The position numbers and the translations under genes were made by a program. From CBDFHC01 sp965247585 (lineage in GTDB: Bacteria > Chloroflexota > Dehalococcoidia > Lucifugimonadales > GCA-2712585): a stretch of DNA of 64,000 nucleotides. The stretch lies in NCBI GenBank assembly GCA_965247585.1, contig CBDFHC010000005.1, forward strand, positions 62,001 through 126,000, read 5' to 3'. The notes beneath the pieces were generated by a model. It was given only the letters and a program-made list of their open reading frames with translations, did not search any database and had not been told where the DNA came from. Positions within the stretch are counted from its first letter, which is position 1. The number at the start of each line of letters is the position of its first letter. Of the stretch, positions 45,301 to 54,069 are shown piece by piece.

Positions 45301-46284
45301 TCATGGGGCGCCTCGGGCGGTGGGCAAGACCTGCTGGTTGATGACTCGGACGGGGTGACCTTCGAGAAAGGAGATTATGTCTTCGACGATGTCCCGGAAG
45401 AAGACATGATAGGTCTCCAAGGTGACGTAGCCCAGGTGAGGGGTTAGGACGGTGTTCTCCATTTGGAGCAGGGGGTGGTCCAGGGGTAGGGGCTCCTGGT
45501 CAAAGACGTCCAGGGCGGCGCCGGCGATGCGGCCGTGGCGGAGGCAATCAATGAGGGCTTGCTCGTCTACGATGGGGCCGCGGGAGGTGTTGACGAGGTA
45601 GGCGGTGGGCTTCATCAGCGCCAGCTCTGTGGGGCCCACCAGCCCATGGGTGCGGTCGCTGAGGCGCAGGTGGATGGTGACGATGTCCGATTGGGAGAGG
45701 AGCTGCTCTTTGGTAACCAGTTGGGCGCCCAGGCGGGCGGCGGCGGGCTGGGTTAGGTTGTGGCTCCAGGCGACGACGGTCATGCCGAAGGCGCGCCCGA
45801 CGGTGGCGACCTGGCCGCCCAGGTTGCCCAGGCCGAGGACGCCCAGGGTCTTGCCGTAGAGGCCGATGCCGAGGGTGGTCTCCCAGCGTCCGCGGCGGGT
45901 GAGGGCGTCCTCCTGAGGGATGTGTCGAAGGAGGGCGAGGATGAGGCCCCAGGTTAGCTCGGCGGTGGGTTGGGGGACGCTGCCGGTGCCGGAGACGACG
46001 ATGCCCAGCTCAGTGGCGGCGTCAACGTCTATGGAGGCGTTCCGCGGCCCGGTGGTGACGAGGAGGCGAAGGTCCGTCAGGCGCTCCAGGAGGCGCCGTG
46101 GGAAGGGGGTGCGCTCCCGCATGGCGGAGATAACGTGGACGCCTTGAAGGCGTTGGACCAGGGCGTCGTCGCTGGCGAGGTGGTCGTTGAAGATGCGGAG
46201 GCAGGCGGTGGAGGGGAGGGCAGACCAGTCAGTCATTTGGAGGGCCACGTCCTGGTAGTCGTCCAGGACGGCGACGTTGAGCAT
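45301..46284 (-). CDS. D-2-hydroxyacid dehydrogenase family protein
   Basis: 327 residues from the ATG at 46284 (MLNVAVLDDYQDVAL), which has GGAGG 6 bases upstream. NAD-binding motif LGVLGLGNLGGQVATVGRAFG; catalytic Arg in LVNTSRGPIVDEQALI, Glu in DVFDQEPLPLDHPL and His in VLTPHLGYVT. This is the phosphoglycerate/glyoxylate/lactate dehydrogenase superfamily. There is no ACT or other serine-regulatory domain, so it is unlikely to be SerA; substrate is open. Its own promoter is proposed at 46313-46321. Confidence 0.93.
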   Translation of the reverse strand: MLNVAVLDDYQDVALQMTDWSALPSTACLRIFNDHLASDDALVQRLQGVHVISAMRERTPFPRRLLERLTDLRLLVTTGPRNASIDVDAATELGIVVSGTGSVPQPTAELTWGLILALLRHIPQEDALTRRGRWETTLGIGLYGKTLGVLGLGNLGGQVATVGRAFGMTVVAWSHNLTQPAAARLGAQLVTKEQLLSQSDIVTIHLRLSDRTHGLVGPTELALMKPTAYLVNTSRGPIVDEQALIDCLRHGRIAGAALDVFDQEPLPLDHPLLQMENTVLTPHLGYVTLETYHVFFRDIVEDIISFLEGHPVRVINQQVLPTARGAP

Positions 46285-46312
46285 GTGAGACCTCCGGAGT
46301 TGATGGGGGTAC

Positions 46313-46321
46313 ATTCTATCA
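46313..46321 (-). promoter_or_regulatory. extended -10 promoter for the 2-hydroxyacid dehydrogenase gene
   Basis: Minus-strand TGATAGAAT (TAGAAT at 46313-46318) lies about 29 bases before the ATG at 46284. It follows the TGn extended -10 pattern of prs and purA; no -35 is visible. Confidence 0.45.
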
Positions 46322-47068
46322 TTGGGGAATGAGCTAAGGCCGGAAGGCATACGGCACAACGAAGGGCAGCGAATCGAAGGTTGGTGGCGCCCATCGTCCC
46401 ACCCAGGGAGGTTTATAAAAACGAATTTCTGAGGGACAGCCTCAGTCTCCCGGCAGAGGGGCTGTGCCCCTCTGCAGTCCCCCTTTCTAGGTGAGAAACC
46501 AAAGCGGGGTTGAGGATAGGACTCCTACAGACTGGGGTTCGACTAACCAGGCGGTACGGCAGGGCGGGACACGCTCACCCCCCACTCCTCCCAGATTCCT
46601 CGATCTTTACGCACGGACTCGGAATGACAAGGTGGCGACCAGCACCAGGGAGGATGGAAATCAGGATTGGAATCCGAAGCGGGCGCCAAGGCGGGACTTG
46701 CTCTCCCACCACACCCAGATTCTTCGATCCTCACGAACGGACTCAGAACGACATGGTGGGGGGCGGGCGGAGTTTGCGCGGTTGGGACGGGCTGGATGGC
46801 GTGTAGGGGTCTGGAATGGTGACGGGTATCGCCACCGAGAGGGGCTGCGAGTCATATGTTGGTGGTGCCCGCCCGCCCACCCCGGCTGGGTTTTAAAGGT
46901 TGTTCTGAGGGACAGCCTCAGTCTCCCGGCAAAGGGGCTGTGCCCGTCTGCACTCCCCCTGGGCAGGTGTTCTTCAAGGACCGGTGCTTCTATTCTGAAG
47001 GGCATGGGAGCTTGACGGGAGTGGGGGGGCTGTTACTATCTGGGGAAGTCTGCCTGAGGAGGGGAATC
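46322..47068 (+). repeat. intergenic composite repeats upstream of the esterase gene
   Basis: Three-hairpin copies at about 46355-46485 and 46810-46965, with CTCCCAGATTCCTCGATC, CCAGCACCAGGGAGGATGGA and CCACACCCAGATTCTTCGA blocks between. After 46965 the sequence is non-repetitive; TGTTACTAT at 47031-47039 is a possible extended -10 for the esterase. Confidence 0.82.
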
Positions 47069-48007
47069 ATGGCGCTGGACCCGCAAGTAAAGGCACTACT
47101 GGAGCAAGCGGCGGCCCTAGGGTCGCCGGCGGTAAACACGGTGTCGCCGAAGGAGGCGAGGGCGTTGATGGAAGGCCGTGGGGTGGACCCGGGGCCGGGG
47201 GTGTATAAGGTGCAGAACCGCGGCGTGCCGGGGCCGGCGGGGGATGTCCCGGTGCGGATTTACACGCCCCACGGCAGCGGGCCGTTCCCGATCCTGGCGT
47301 GGTACCACGGAGGAGGCTGGGTGCTGGGAAACCTGAACACGACGGATGTGGCGTGCCGGCACCTTTGCAATAAGGCGGGGTGTGTGGTGGTGTCGGTGGA
47401 CTACCGGCTGGCGCCGGAGGCGAAGTTCCCGGCGGCGGTGGAAGACTGTTTCGCGGCGACGAAATGGGCGGCGGAGAACGCTTCGGAAATTGGAGGACAC
47501 GGTGGAAGGCTGGCGGTGGGGGGAATGAGCGCGGGAGGAAACCTGGCGGCGGCGGTTTCGCTGAGGGCGCGGGACCGAGGAGGACCGGAGATAGCGCACC
47601 AGCTTTTGGTGGTGCCGGTGACGGAGCGAAACTTCGAAACGAAGTCTTACCGGGAGAATGCGGAGGGGTACGCGCTGACGCGGGACGCGATGATCTGGTA
47701 CTGGGACCAATATTTGGGCAGCGAAGCGGACGAAGGGAATCCCTACGCGGCGCCAATGAAGGCGTCAGACCTTTCCGGCCTGCCATCGGCGTTCATCATC
47801 ACCGGGGAGTACGACCCGCTGCGGGACGAGGGGGAGGCGTACGGTGCGCGGCTGGCAGAGGCGGGGGTGGAGACCAAGGTGAAGAGGTACGCCGGGATGT
47901 TCCACCTGTTTTTCAACTTGCCGACGACGTTGACGAAGGGTGCGGAGGCGATACGGGACGCATCGGAGGGGCTGAAGGCGGCGTTGGGGGCGAAGGCGGC
48001 GGCGTAG
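47069..48007 (+). CDS. alpha/beta hydrolase, hormone-sensitive-lipase-like esterase
   Basis: 312 residues from the ATG at 47069, with GAGGAGGGG 4-5 bases upstream; the frame runs further 5' into repeat sequence. Oxyanion-hole HGGG in LAWYHGGGWVLGN, SVDYRLAPEAKFPAAVEDC, the nucleophile Ser in VGGMSAGGNLAAAVSL, the Asp in IITGEYDPLRDEGEAY and the His in YAGMFHLFFNLP complete a full triad. This is family IV esterase, hydrolysing short acyl esters; it is cytoplasmic, with no signal peptide. It is followed by a strong terminator, so probably monocistronic. Confidence 0.94.
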   Translation: MALDPQVKALLEQAAALGSPAVNTVSPKEARALMEGRGVDPGPGVYKVQNRGVPGPAGDVPVRIYTPHGSGPFPILAWYHGGGWVLGNLNTTDVACRHLCNKAGCVVVSVDYRLAPEAKFPAAVEDCFAATKWAAENASEIGGHGGRLAVGGMSAGGNLAAAVSLRARDRGGPEIAHQLLVVPVTERNFETKSYRENAEGYALTRDAMIWYWDQYLGSEADEGNPYAAPMKASDLSGLPSAFIITGEYDPLRDEGEAYGARLAEAGVETKVKRYAGMFHLFFNLPTTLTKGAEAIRDASEGLKAALGAKAAA

Positions 48008-48076
48008 TCTACGGCGCCGATTGGCGCGGCCAACGACTTAGCGCAACGATCGTAGGCAGCAGGCGTGTCAGAACGG

Positions 48077-48110
48077 ACCGGCCCGGGTTTCCACCCGGGC
48101 CGGTGTTTTT
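48077..48110 (+). terminator. rho-independent terminator after the esterase gene
   Basis: ACCGGCCCGGGT, loop TTCC, ACCCGGGCCGGT: a perfect 12-bp stem (48077-48104) followed by GTTTTT. It lies 70 bases after the esterase stop. Confidence 0.9.
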
Positions 48111-48203
48111 CCAGGGCGGGGCGGAGGGCAGGTGGTCGGCGGGAGGGTGGCTTGTGACGTCTGAGGGCGGAACTCACGCTGGAAGGGAGGTGGTAGAAGG
48201 GGG

Positions 48204-48235
48204 TTGACAAGGAGGCTGTGGGTTCGTGATATAAT
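48204..48235 (+). promoter_or_regulatory. promoter of the zinc-ribbon gene
   Basis: A perfect TTGACA (48204-48209) and perfect TATAAT (48230-48235) are present; the 20-base spacer is longer than ideal, but the -10 is extended (TGATATAAT). It implies a 5' leader of about 155 bases. Confidence 0.65.
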
Positions 48236-48241
48236 CTGCAA

Positions 48242-48398
48242 CGGTGGTATCGTTCTGAGTCGACTCGGGTTATAGAGTATTGTTGCACGGACTCTTTCGC
48301 GCGCCGACAGGCGGCTCAACGAAGGTTGAAGAACTTCCGCGTGCTTTCAACATTGGTGACCAGACTTTTGCCAACTATTTTTGGAAAGGAGGTCACCG
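48242..48398 (+). promoter_or_regulatory. long structured 5' leader masking the ribosome-binding site
   Basis: GGTGACC (48355-48361) is the exact complement of GGTCACC (48391-48397), which overlaps the end of the AAAGGAGGT Shine-Dalgarno (48385-48393). Pairing would hide the translation start, with an inner CCA...TGG in the loop. Upstream, GTTGAA (48325-48330) can pair with TTCAAC (48346-48351), and GAGTCGACTC is a palindrome. The layout resembles cold-shock or thermosensor leaders; the ligand or trigger is unknown. Confidence 0.45.
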
Positions 48399-48737
48399 AT
48401 GAATTACACAGACAGGACTCTAACCTGCATGGACTGTGGCCAGCCGTTCACGTTTAGCGCGGACGATCAGGCGTACCATGCGGAAAAGGGTTACACCAAC
48501 GAGCCGAAGCGATGCACGACGTGCCGGCAGGCACGGCGGATGCAGCGCGGTAACGAAGGCTTCGGCGGGGGTGGAGGCTACGGCGGCGATGGATTCAATC
48601 GCGAGCGCGAAATGCACTCCGTGGTCTGCGCCGAGTGTGGCAAAGACGCACAAGTCCCGTTCAGGCCTCGCGGCGACCGTCCGGTGTATTGCAGCGATTG
48701 CTACAGCCGGATGGGCGGGCGATCAGGCGGCCGATAA
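48399..48737 (+). CDS. small double zinc-ribbon (CxxC) protein
   Basis: 112 residues from the ATG at 48399, with a near-perfect AAAGGAGGT Shine-Dalgarno. Two zinc-ribbon pairs: TCMDCGQPF with RCTTCRQARR (about residues 10-47), and VCAECGKDA with YCSDCYSRM near the C-terminus. They are joined by a Gly-rich flexible linker (GFGGGGGYGGDGF). Pattern CxxC-x-CxxC suggests binding of two zinc ions and probably nucleic acid. The first half matches the probable zinc-binding domain widespread in Chloroflexota and related phyla; function is unknown. Strong promoter, long leader and perfect terminator suggest high, regulated expression of a single-gene unit. Confidence 0.88.
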   Translation: MNYTDRTLTCMDCGQPFTFSADDQAYHAEKGYTNEPKRCTTCRQARRMQRGNEGFGGGGGYGGDGFNREREMHSVVCAECGKDAQVPFRPRGDRPVYCSDCYSRMGGRSGGR

Positions 48738-48749
48738 GACGGTGATTAT

Positions 48750-48784
48750 GAGGGAGGCGACCAAGTCGCCTCCCTCTTTCTTTT
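48750..48784 (+). terminator. rho-independent terminator after the zinc-ribbon gene
   Basis: GAGGGAGGCGAC (48750-48761), loop CAA, GTCGCCTCCCTC (48765-48776), then TTTCTTTT. A perfect 12-bp stem 13 bases after the stop. Confidence 0.93.
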
Positions 48785-49914
48785 CGCCTGAAGCGGGCGT
48801 TTCTTTTTGGTTCGGCCGGCGTTGGGTTCTAGCAGGGGCACGTGGGATGTAGTCCGCTATCCTTGTCCACTTAGGCTGGTTGGGCTGGACGGTTGTCGGC
48901 TGGCTGACTTGGAGCGGGAGGAGAGGGTTTCCGGGACGGTCTGTGATGTGGACGGGTGTAGCGGGTACGCGGCGCAGAGAATCAGGGGTTGGTGGTGGCC
49001 GCCCGCTCCCCACGCTGGAGGGAAAGCGGTATGGGCTCGTCCTTCGAAGGCCTCAGGATGAGCGGGTTGGAGGCGTAGGAGGCTTATTTTCATAGGAATC
49101 CATCATGTTGGCGTGCAGCACCAGGGAGGATGAAAAGGGTGTGGCGGCTATCATCCATGGTGACCGGTATAGCTACTACAAAGGATTGCAAATCAGAGGC
49201 TGGTGGTTCCCACCGTCCCGCCCCGGAAGGTTTAAGAAACGAATTTCTGAGGGACACCCTCAGACTCCCGGCAGAAGGGCTGTGCCCCTCTGCACTCCTC
49301 CTAGTTGGGCGCAGATAGAGTAGGGACGGTGCTATTTTCATAGGAATGACATGGTGATGAATGGGCGGGTTGGAGGGTAGAGGAGCGTTTCCGGTGCACT
49401 CAACTATTGCGTTGGGTAGCGCTACGGCAAAGGGTTACGAATCACAGGTTGGTGGTTCCCACCGTCCCGCCCAGTAAGGTTTTTAGGTCCTGAGGGACAC
49501 CCTCAGTCTCCCGGCAGAAGGGCTGTGCCCCTCTGCACTCCTCCTAGTTGGGCGCAGATAGAGTAGGGACGGTGCTATTTTCATAGGAATGCCATGGTGA
49601 TGAATGGGCGGGTTGGAGGGTAGAGGAGCGTTTCCGGTGCACTCAACTATTGCGTTGGGTAGCGCTACGGCAAAGGGTTACGAATCACAGGTTGGTGGTT
49701 CCCACCGTCCCGCCCAGTAAGGTTTTTAGGTCCTGAGGGACACCCTCAGTCTCCCGGCAGCCACCACCCAGGTTCCCTGCACCTTCCTGTTTAGACGGGT
49801 TGGTGGTAAAAGCAGAGGCGAGGGCGGGAATCGTTCACCCCCGCTCTACCCAGATTCCTCGATCCTTATGCACGGACTTAGAATGACATGACTTATGCGG
49901 ACGCTAATAGGAAG
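48785..49914 (+). repeat. intergenic composite repeats with a 243-bp tandem duplication
   Basis: 48785-49015 is mostly non-repetitive with a repeat-like fragment (AGAGAATCAGGGGTTGGTGG, about 48975). Then GGGCTCGTCCTTCGAAGGCC (about 49034) and three three-hairpin copies. The stretch from GGGCTGTGCCCCTCTGCACT (49268) recurs at 49511, a 243-bp tandem unit. A CTCTACCCAGATTCCTCGATC block (about 49840) ends just before the CoxL-type gene stop. No gene. Confidence 0.85.
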
Positions 49915-52230
49915 TTATTGAGGGGTTGGGTGGAGGGCGCGCCAGATTTTGTCAGGGGTGAGTGGGGTGTCTATGTGGATGATGCCGTGGCGGGATAGGG
50001 CGTCCATGACGGCGTTGGCAATGGCGGCGGGGGCGGCGACGGTGCCGATTTCGCCGACGCCCTTTACGCCCAAGGGGTTGAGGGGCGACGGGGTCTCGAA
50101 GGTATCCAACGTGAAGGGCGGGATATCGCTGGCGGAGGGGAGGGCGTAGTCCATGAGGCTGCCGGTGAGGGGTTGACCGTCACTGGTGTAGGACATCTCT
50201 TCCATAAGGGCCTGACCGATGCCCTGGGCGATGGCGCCGTGAATCTGGCCCTCGGCGATTAGGGGGTTGAGGATGCGTCCGACATCGTGGACGGCGGTGT
50301 AGCCGAGGATCCGGACTTCGCCGGTGTCCGAGTCGACTTCGACGGCGACGACGTGGGCGCCGAAGGAGTAGGGGTTGTCAGAGATGGTGAAGCTACCGCT
50401 GAAGTCTAGCCCCGGGGTGACGGAGGGGGGAAGGAGCTCTTCGTTGTGTGCGGCGGCGGCGATTTGGGCGAAGGGGACGGAGCGGTCCGGGTTAGACCGT
50501 TGGACGGCGCGGTTGTCCCGCAGGGTCACGTCGTCAGCGGGGCAATCCAGGAGCCCCGCAGCGATGACAAGCAGCTTCTGGCGGGCTTCGACGGCGACTG
50601 TGTGGATGGCGGAGGCGCCGACGGTGACGCCGCGGCTGGCGCCGGTGCCGTGGCCGGCGGAGACGAGGGCGGTATCGCTGTGGACGACGTGCACATCGGC
50701 GGGGGTGAGGCCGAACTCATCGGCGACGAGCTGGGAGATGACGGTCTCGGTGCCCTGGCCGTGGGGTGAGATGCCGGCGAAGACGGTGACGCGGCCGGAA
50801 GGCTCGACGAGGAGGCGGCCGTATTCGGTGCGCCGCGCGCCGGTGGCGCCAGCGCCCTTGATGACGGAGGCGATGCCGACGCCGGAGAGGGGGCCGCCCT
50901 GAGCGGCGTCCCGGAGGGACTTCTGTCTCCAGGCGTCGTAGCCGGAGAGGTCCAAGGCGCGGTGGAAGACGGCCTGGTAGTTACCGGAGTCGTAAACAAC
51001 GTCGATGGGGGTGTGGTAGGGGAAGGCGTCAGCGGGGACGAAGTTCTTGCGCCGGACGTCAGCCGGGTCCAGTCCGAGCTGGGCGGCGATTATGTCAACG
51101 GTGCGCTCGAGGCAGAAGGCGGCCTCGGGGCCGCCGGCGCCGCGGTAGGCACCGTTGGGGGGCTTGTTGGTGATTATGCCGAGGACCTCGACGTCCAGGG
51201 CGGGGGTCTGGTAGGGGCCGACGACGCGATGGCTGGTGTTGAGGGGGGCGGCGGGGGTGTTGAAGAGGAAGTAGGCGCCCAGGTCAATGACGGTGCGGAC
51301 GCGGAGCCCCAGGAGGGTACCATCGTTTTTGACGGCGGCCTCCAGGTCCGAGATGTGACCGCGGCCGTGGAAGGCGGTCATGTTCTCTTGACGCTCTTCG
51401 ACCCACTTGACGGGTCGGCCGAGCTTGATGGCCAGGTAGGGGATGGAGATCTCCTCCGGGAACATGCAGCCTTTTTCGCCGAATCCACCGCCGACGTCCT
51501 GGGCGATGACGCGGACGGAATCTTCCTCAAGGTGGAGGGCCAGGGCCAGGAAGCGCTTGACCCAGTGGGGCCGCTGGGTGGAGTCCCAGAGGGTGAGGAG
51601 GCGGGATGCGCCGTCATAGGAGGCGAGGACAGCGCGGCCTTCCATGGGCACCGGGGCGAGGCGTTGGGAGTAGTAGCGCTGCTTGACGACGCGGTCTGCC
51701 TGGGCGAAGGCGGCGTCCACATCACCGCCGTGTTTGAGGATGCGGAGGCCGATGTTGCTGGACAGCTCCGGGTGGATGGGTGGCGCGCCGGGGGCCATGG
51801 CGTCTTCGGGGTCCGGCAGAGGGTCCAAGGGCTCGTATTCGACATCTATAAGGTCAGCGGCGTCGCGGGCGGCGTAGGGGTCTTCGGCGACGACCACGGC
51901 GACGGGCTGGCCGACGTAGACGACCTTCTCTCGCGCCAGGATGGGGTGCTCCGGGGCGCTGATGTGGTCGACTATGCCGACGTAAACGTCGGTGGCGCTG
52001 GGGACGCGGACGTCCTCTTCCATGTCTTCGGAGGTGAGGACGGCGACGACGCCGGGGGCGCGGCGGGCAGGAGCGGGGTCAATGGAGGTGATGAGAGCGT
52101 GGGCGTAGGGGCTTCGAAGGACGACGGCGTGGAGGGTGCCTTCGAGACGGATGTCATCCACGAATGCGGTCTGGCCGGTGATGAGGTGGGGGTCTTCAAA
52201 CCGCTTGATGGGGCGGCCAGCGTAGTTCAC
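49915..52230 (-). CDS. xanthine dehydrogenase-family molybdopterin-binding subunit (CoxL-type)
   Basis: 771 residues from a GTG at 52230 with AGGAGG 6 bases upstream. N-terminal a/b hammerhead (GRPIKRFEDPHLITGQTAFV), then molybdenum-cofactor motifs QDVGGGFGEKG, AYRGAGGPEAAF, GISPHGQGTETVISQLVADE, and the catalytic Glu in GVKGVGEIGTVAAP. The active-site loop is AYRGAGGPEA, not the AYRCSFR of true aerobic CO dehydrogenase, so a CO function is unlikely; aldehyde, purine or other heterocycle hydroxylation is more plausible. The FAD and 2Fe-2S subunits expected for the family are not adjacent. It follows the NIPSNAP gene by 39 bases. Confidence 0.93.
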   Translation of the reverse strand: MNYAGRPIKRFEDPHLITGQTAFVDDIRLEGTLHAVVLRSPYAHALITSIDPAPARRAPGVVAVLTSEDMEEDVRVPSATDVYVGIVDHISAPEHPILAREKVVYVGQPVAVVVAEDPYAARDAADLIDVEYEPLDPLPDPEDAMAPGAPPIHPELSSNIGLRILKHGGDVDAAFAQADRVVKQRYYSQRLAPVPMEGRAVLASYDGASRLLTLWDSTQRPHWVKRFLALALHLEEDSVRVIAQDVGGGFGEKGCMFPEEISIPYLAIKLGRPVKWVEERQENMTAFHGRGHISDLEAAVKNDGTLLGLRVRTVIDLGAYFLFNTPAAPLNTSHRVVGPYQTPALDVEVLGIITNKPPNGAYRGAGGPEAAFCLERTVDIIAAQLGLDPADVRRKNFVPADAFPYHTPIDVVYDSGNYQAVFHRALDLSGYDAWRQKSLRDAAQGGPLSGVGIASVIKGAGATGARRTEYGRLLVEPSGRVTVFAGISPHGQGTETVISQLVADEFGLTPADVHVVHSDTALVSAGHGTGASRGVTVGASAIHTVAVEARQKLLVIAAGLLDCPADDVTLRDNRAVQRSNPDRSVPFAQIAAAAHNEELLPPSVTPGLDFSGSFTISDNPYSFGAHVVAVEVDSDTGEVRILGYTAVHDVGRILNPLIAEGQIHGAIAQGIGQALMEEMSYTSDGQPLTGSLMDYALPSASDIPPFTLDTFETPSPLNPLGVKGVGEIGTVAAPAAIANAVMDALSRHGIIHIDTPLTPDKIWRALHPTPQ

Positions 52231-52269
52231 GATGGGCCTCCTGTGCGGGTGAGCCCGAGTCGGGCCAGG

Positions 52270-52914
52270 CTACCTGGGGGAGTATGGGGTGGGGCGGAGG
52301 ATGGTGTTCCAGCTACTCTCCACGAGGACGCCGTTGCGGTGGGACTCGGCGACGGCTTTATGCCAGTCAGGGTCGGCGCCGAAGGCGGCCCAGCGCTTCT
52401 CGCGCTCGGAGAGGCTAGGGTAGCCGAGGATGTAGACGAGGAGGGTGTTGTCGCCGACCTCCTCGGTCCAGTAGCCGACCTCCTCGATGCCGTACTTTTG
52501 GAAGAAGCCGCGGGTGTGGTTGGCGAAGCGGTTGTGGAGGTCCGGCAGCTTGCCGACGGCGGCCTGGTATATGCGCAGCTCGTGGACTTCGCCGCGGAGA
52601 CGTGGCTCAGGGGAGTAGGTGGTAGCTTGCATGAGGGTGTTGGTGATGCGGGCGGTGGGGGAGGGACGCTGGGCCAGGATGCGCTGGACGTCAGGGTCAG
52701 CGATGACGGCGCCGAAGCGCTTTTCGCGGTCGGCCATATTTTCGTAAGAAAGGATGTAGATAAGCTGGTTGCTCTGACCGATGTCGTTGGTCCAGAAGCC
52801 GACCATGCCGACGCCGTGTTTCTGGAAGATGGGGACGATGTGGTCTGCGAAGCGCTGGTTGAGGGCGGGCAGCATGCCGGGGACGGCGTGGTAGGTCCGC
52901 ATTTCGTAGATCAA
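52270..52914 (-). CDS. NIPSNAP family protein with two tandem domains
   Basis: 214 residues from a TTG at 52914 with AGGAGG 6 bases upstream. Two similar dimeric alpha/beta-barrel-like domains: MIYEMRTYHAVPGMLPALNQ, HGVGMVGFWTNDIG and YILSYENMADREKRFGA in the first, then HELRIYQAAVGKLPDLHNRF, YGIEEVGYWTEEVG and YILGYPSLSEREKRWAAF in the second. Such double NIPSNAP proteins are common beside catabolic genes; the molecular role is unknown. Likely cotranscribed with the CoxL-type gene downstream, suggesting a link to that oxidation. Confidence 0.9.
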   Translation of the reverse strand: MIYEMRTYHAVPGMLPALNQRFADHIVPIFQKHGVGMVGFWTNDIGQSNQLIYILSYENMADREKRFGAVIADPDVQRILAQRPSPTARITNTLMQATTYSPEPRLRGEVHELRIYQAAVGKLPDLHNRFANHTRGFFQKYGIEEVGYWTEEVGDNTLLVYILGYPSLSEREKRWAAFGADPDWHKAVAESHRNGVLVESSWNTILRPTPYSPR

Positions 52915-53199
52915 GTCAGGCCTCCTGCCAAGGGACGGCGTTGGTGGGGCGGTGAGGAGGCGATTATGGAAGGGGGTTGGGGAGGTGTCAATGAGAGTTT
53001 ATGAAGGTTTATTTCTGAGGGACACCCTCAGACTCCCGGCAGCCAACACCCAGGTTCCCTGCTCTCTCCTAAGTCGCTGGAGAACGGAAGTGGGCCTTAG
53101 CTGTTGAGGCGGGCGCAAGGGGAGGAGGGGCGCGATAGAATAGGAGCAGATCCCGGCGGCGATGGGCCGGTGTGTTACGCAGGAGAGGATGGATACCAG
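52915..53199 (+). repeat. intergenic between NIPSNAP and nitrilase genes with one truncated repeat
   Basis: A truncated three-hairpin copy (about 53000-53075) keeps hairpins two and three but lacks the GGTGG/CCACC part. TAGAAT at 53136-53141 could be a -10 for the nitrilase gene. Confidence 0.65.
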
Positions 53200-54069
53200 A
53201 TGAGCAGGATTGTCAGGGGCGGCTTGATTCAGGCCACGATTGGGGATGAGCAGACGGAGGACCTGGAAAAGCTGAAGAAACGATTGGTGGAGAAGCATCT
53301 GGGGTTGATAGAGGAGGCGGCGAAAAAGGGGGTGCAGGTGCTGTGCCTTCAGGAGCTGTTCTACGGACCGTATTTCCCGGCGGAGCAGGACGTGCGGTGG
53401 TACGCGATGGTGGAGAGGGTGCCGGAGGGTCCGACGACGCGGCTGATGCAGGAGGTGGCGGCCCAGCACGGGATGGTGCTGGTGGTCCCGGTGTATGAGG
53501 AGGAGCAAGCGGGGGTGTACTACAACACGGCGGCGGTGATTGACGCAGATGGGTCGTATTTAGGGAAGTACCGGAAGACGCATATACCGCACCTGGCGCC
53601 GGGGTTTTGGGAGAAGTTCTATTTCCGGCCGGGGAATTCGGGGTACCCCGTTTTCGACACGCGGGTGGGGAAGGTTGGGGTGTACATTTGCTACGACCGC
53701 CATTTTCCAGAGGGGGCGCGGGCGCTGGGACTGAACGGGGCGGAGATAGTGTTCAATCCCTCGGCGACGGTGGCGGGGCTGTCGGAGTACCTGTGGGGGC
53801 TGGAGCAGCCGGCGCACGCGGTGGCGAACGGCTACTTTTTGGGGGCGATCAACCGGGTGGGCCACGAGCAGCCGTGGGACATTGGGGAGTTTTACGGGTC
53901 CAGCTATTTCTGCGACCCGAGGGGGCAGATGTTGGCGCAAGGGTCTCGGGACAAGGACGAGGTAGTAGTGGCGGACATGGACCTGGAGATGATTAGGGAG
54001 GTGAGGAACGTGTGGCAGTTCTTCCGGGACCGTCGACCAGACTCGTATGGGCCGCTAGTGGCGCCGTAG
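53200..54069 (+). CDS. nitrilase-superfamily carbon-nitrogen hydrolase
   Basis: 289 residues from the ATG at 53200 (MSRIVRGGLIQATIGDEQTE). Glu-Lys-Cys catalytic triad: LCLQELFYGPYF (Glu), GKYRKTHIPH (Lys) and VYICYDRHFPEGARAL (Cys). The middle sequences HLAPGFWEKFYFRPGN and NPSATVAGLSEYLWGLEQPA match the beta-ureidopropionase/N-carbamoylputrescine amidase branch, so a carbamoyl-amine hydrolysing role (reductive pyrimidine breakdown or polyamine synthesis) is likely. It is soluble. No other gene of those pathways lies alongside. The strong Shine-Dalgarno-like AGGAG upstream is too far; a short overlapping ATG frame at 53189 precedes the start. Confidence 0.92.
   Translation: MSRIVRGGLIQATIGDEQTEDLEKLKKRLVEKHLGLIEEAAKKGVQVLCLQELFYGPYFPAEQDVRWYAMVERVPEGPTTRLMQEVAAQHGMVLVVPVYEEEQAGVYYNTAAVIDADGSYLGKYRKTHIPHLAPGFWEKFYFRPGNSGYPVFDTRVGKVGVYICYDRHFPEGARALGLNGAEIVFNPSATVAGLSEYLWGLEQPAHAVANGYFLGAINRVGHEQPWDIGEFYGSSYFCDPRGQMLAQGSRDKDEVVVADMDLEMIREVRNVWQFFRDRRPDSYGPLVAP

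Noticed and set aside
49915..52230. Aerobic carbon monoxide dehydrogenase large subunit
   Set aside because: The active-site loop is AYRGAGGPEA rather than AYRCSFR, and the partner subunits are missing.
50962..53004. A 680-residue plus-strand ORF
   Set aside because: It runs antisense through the CoxL-type and NIPSNAP genes, both of which have full family motifs and good ribosome-binding sites.
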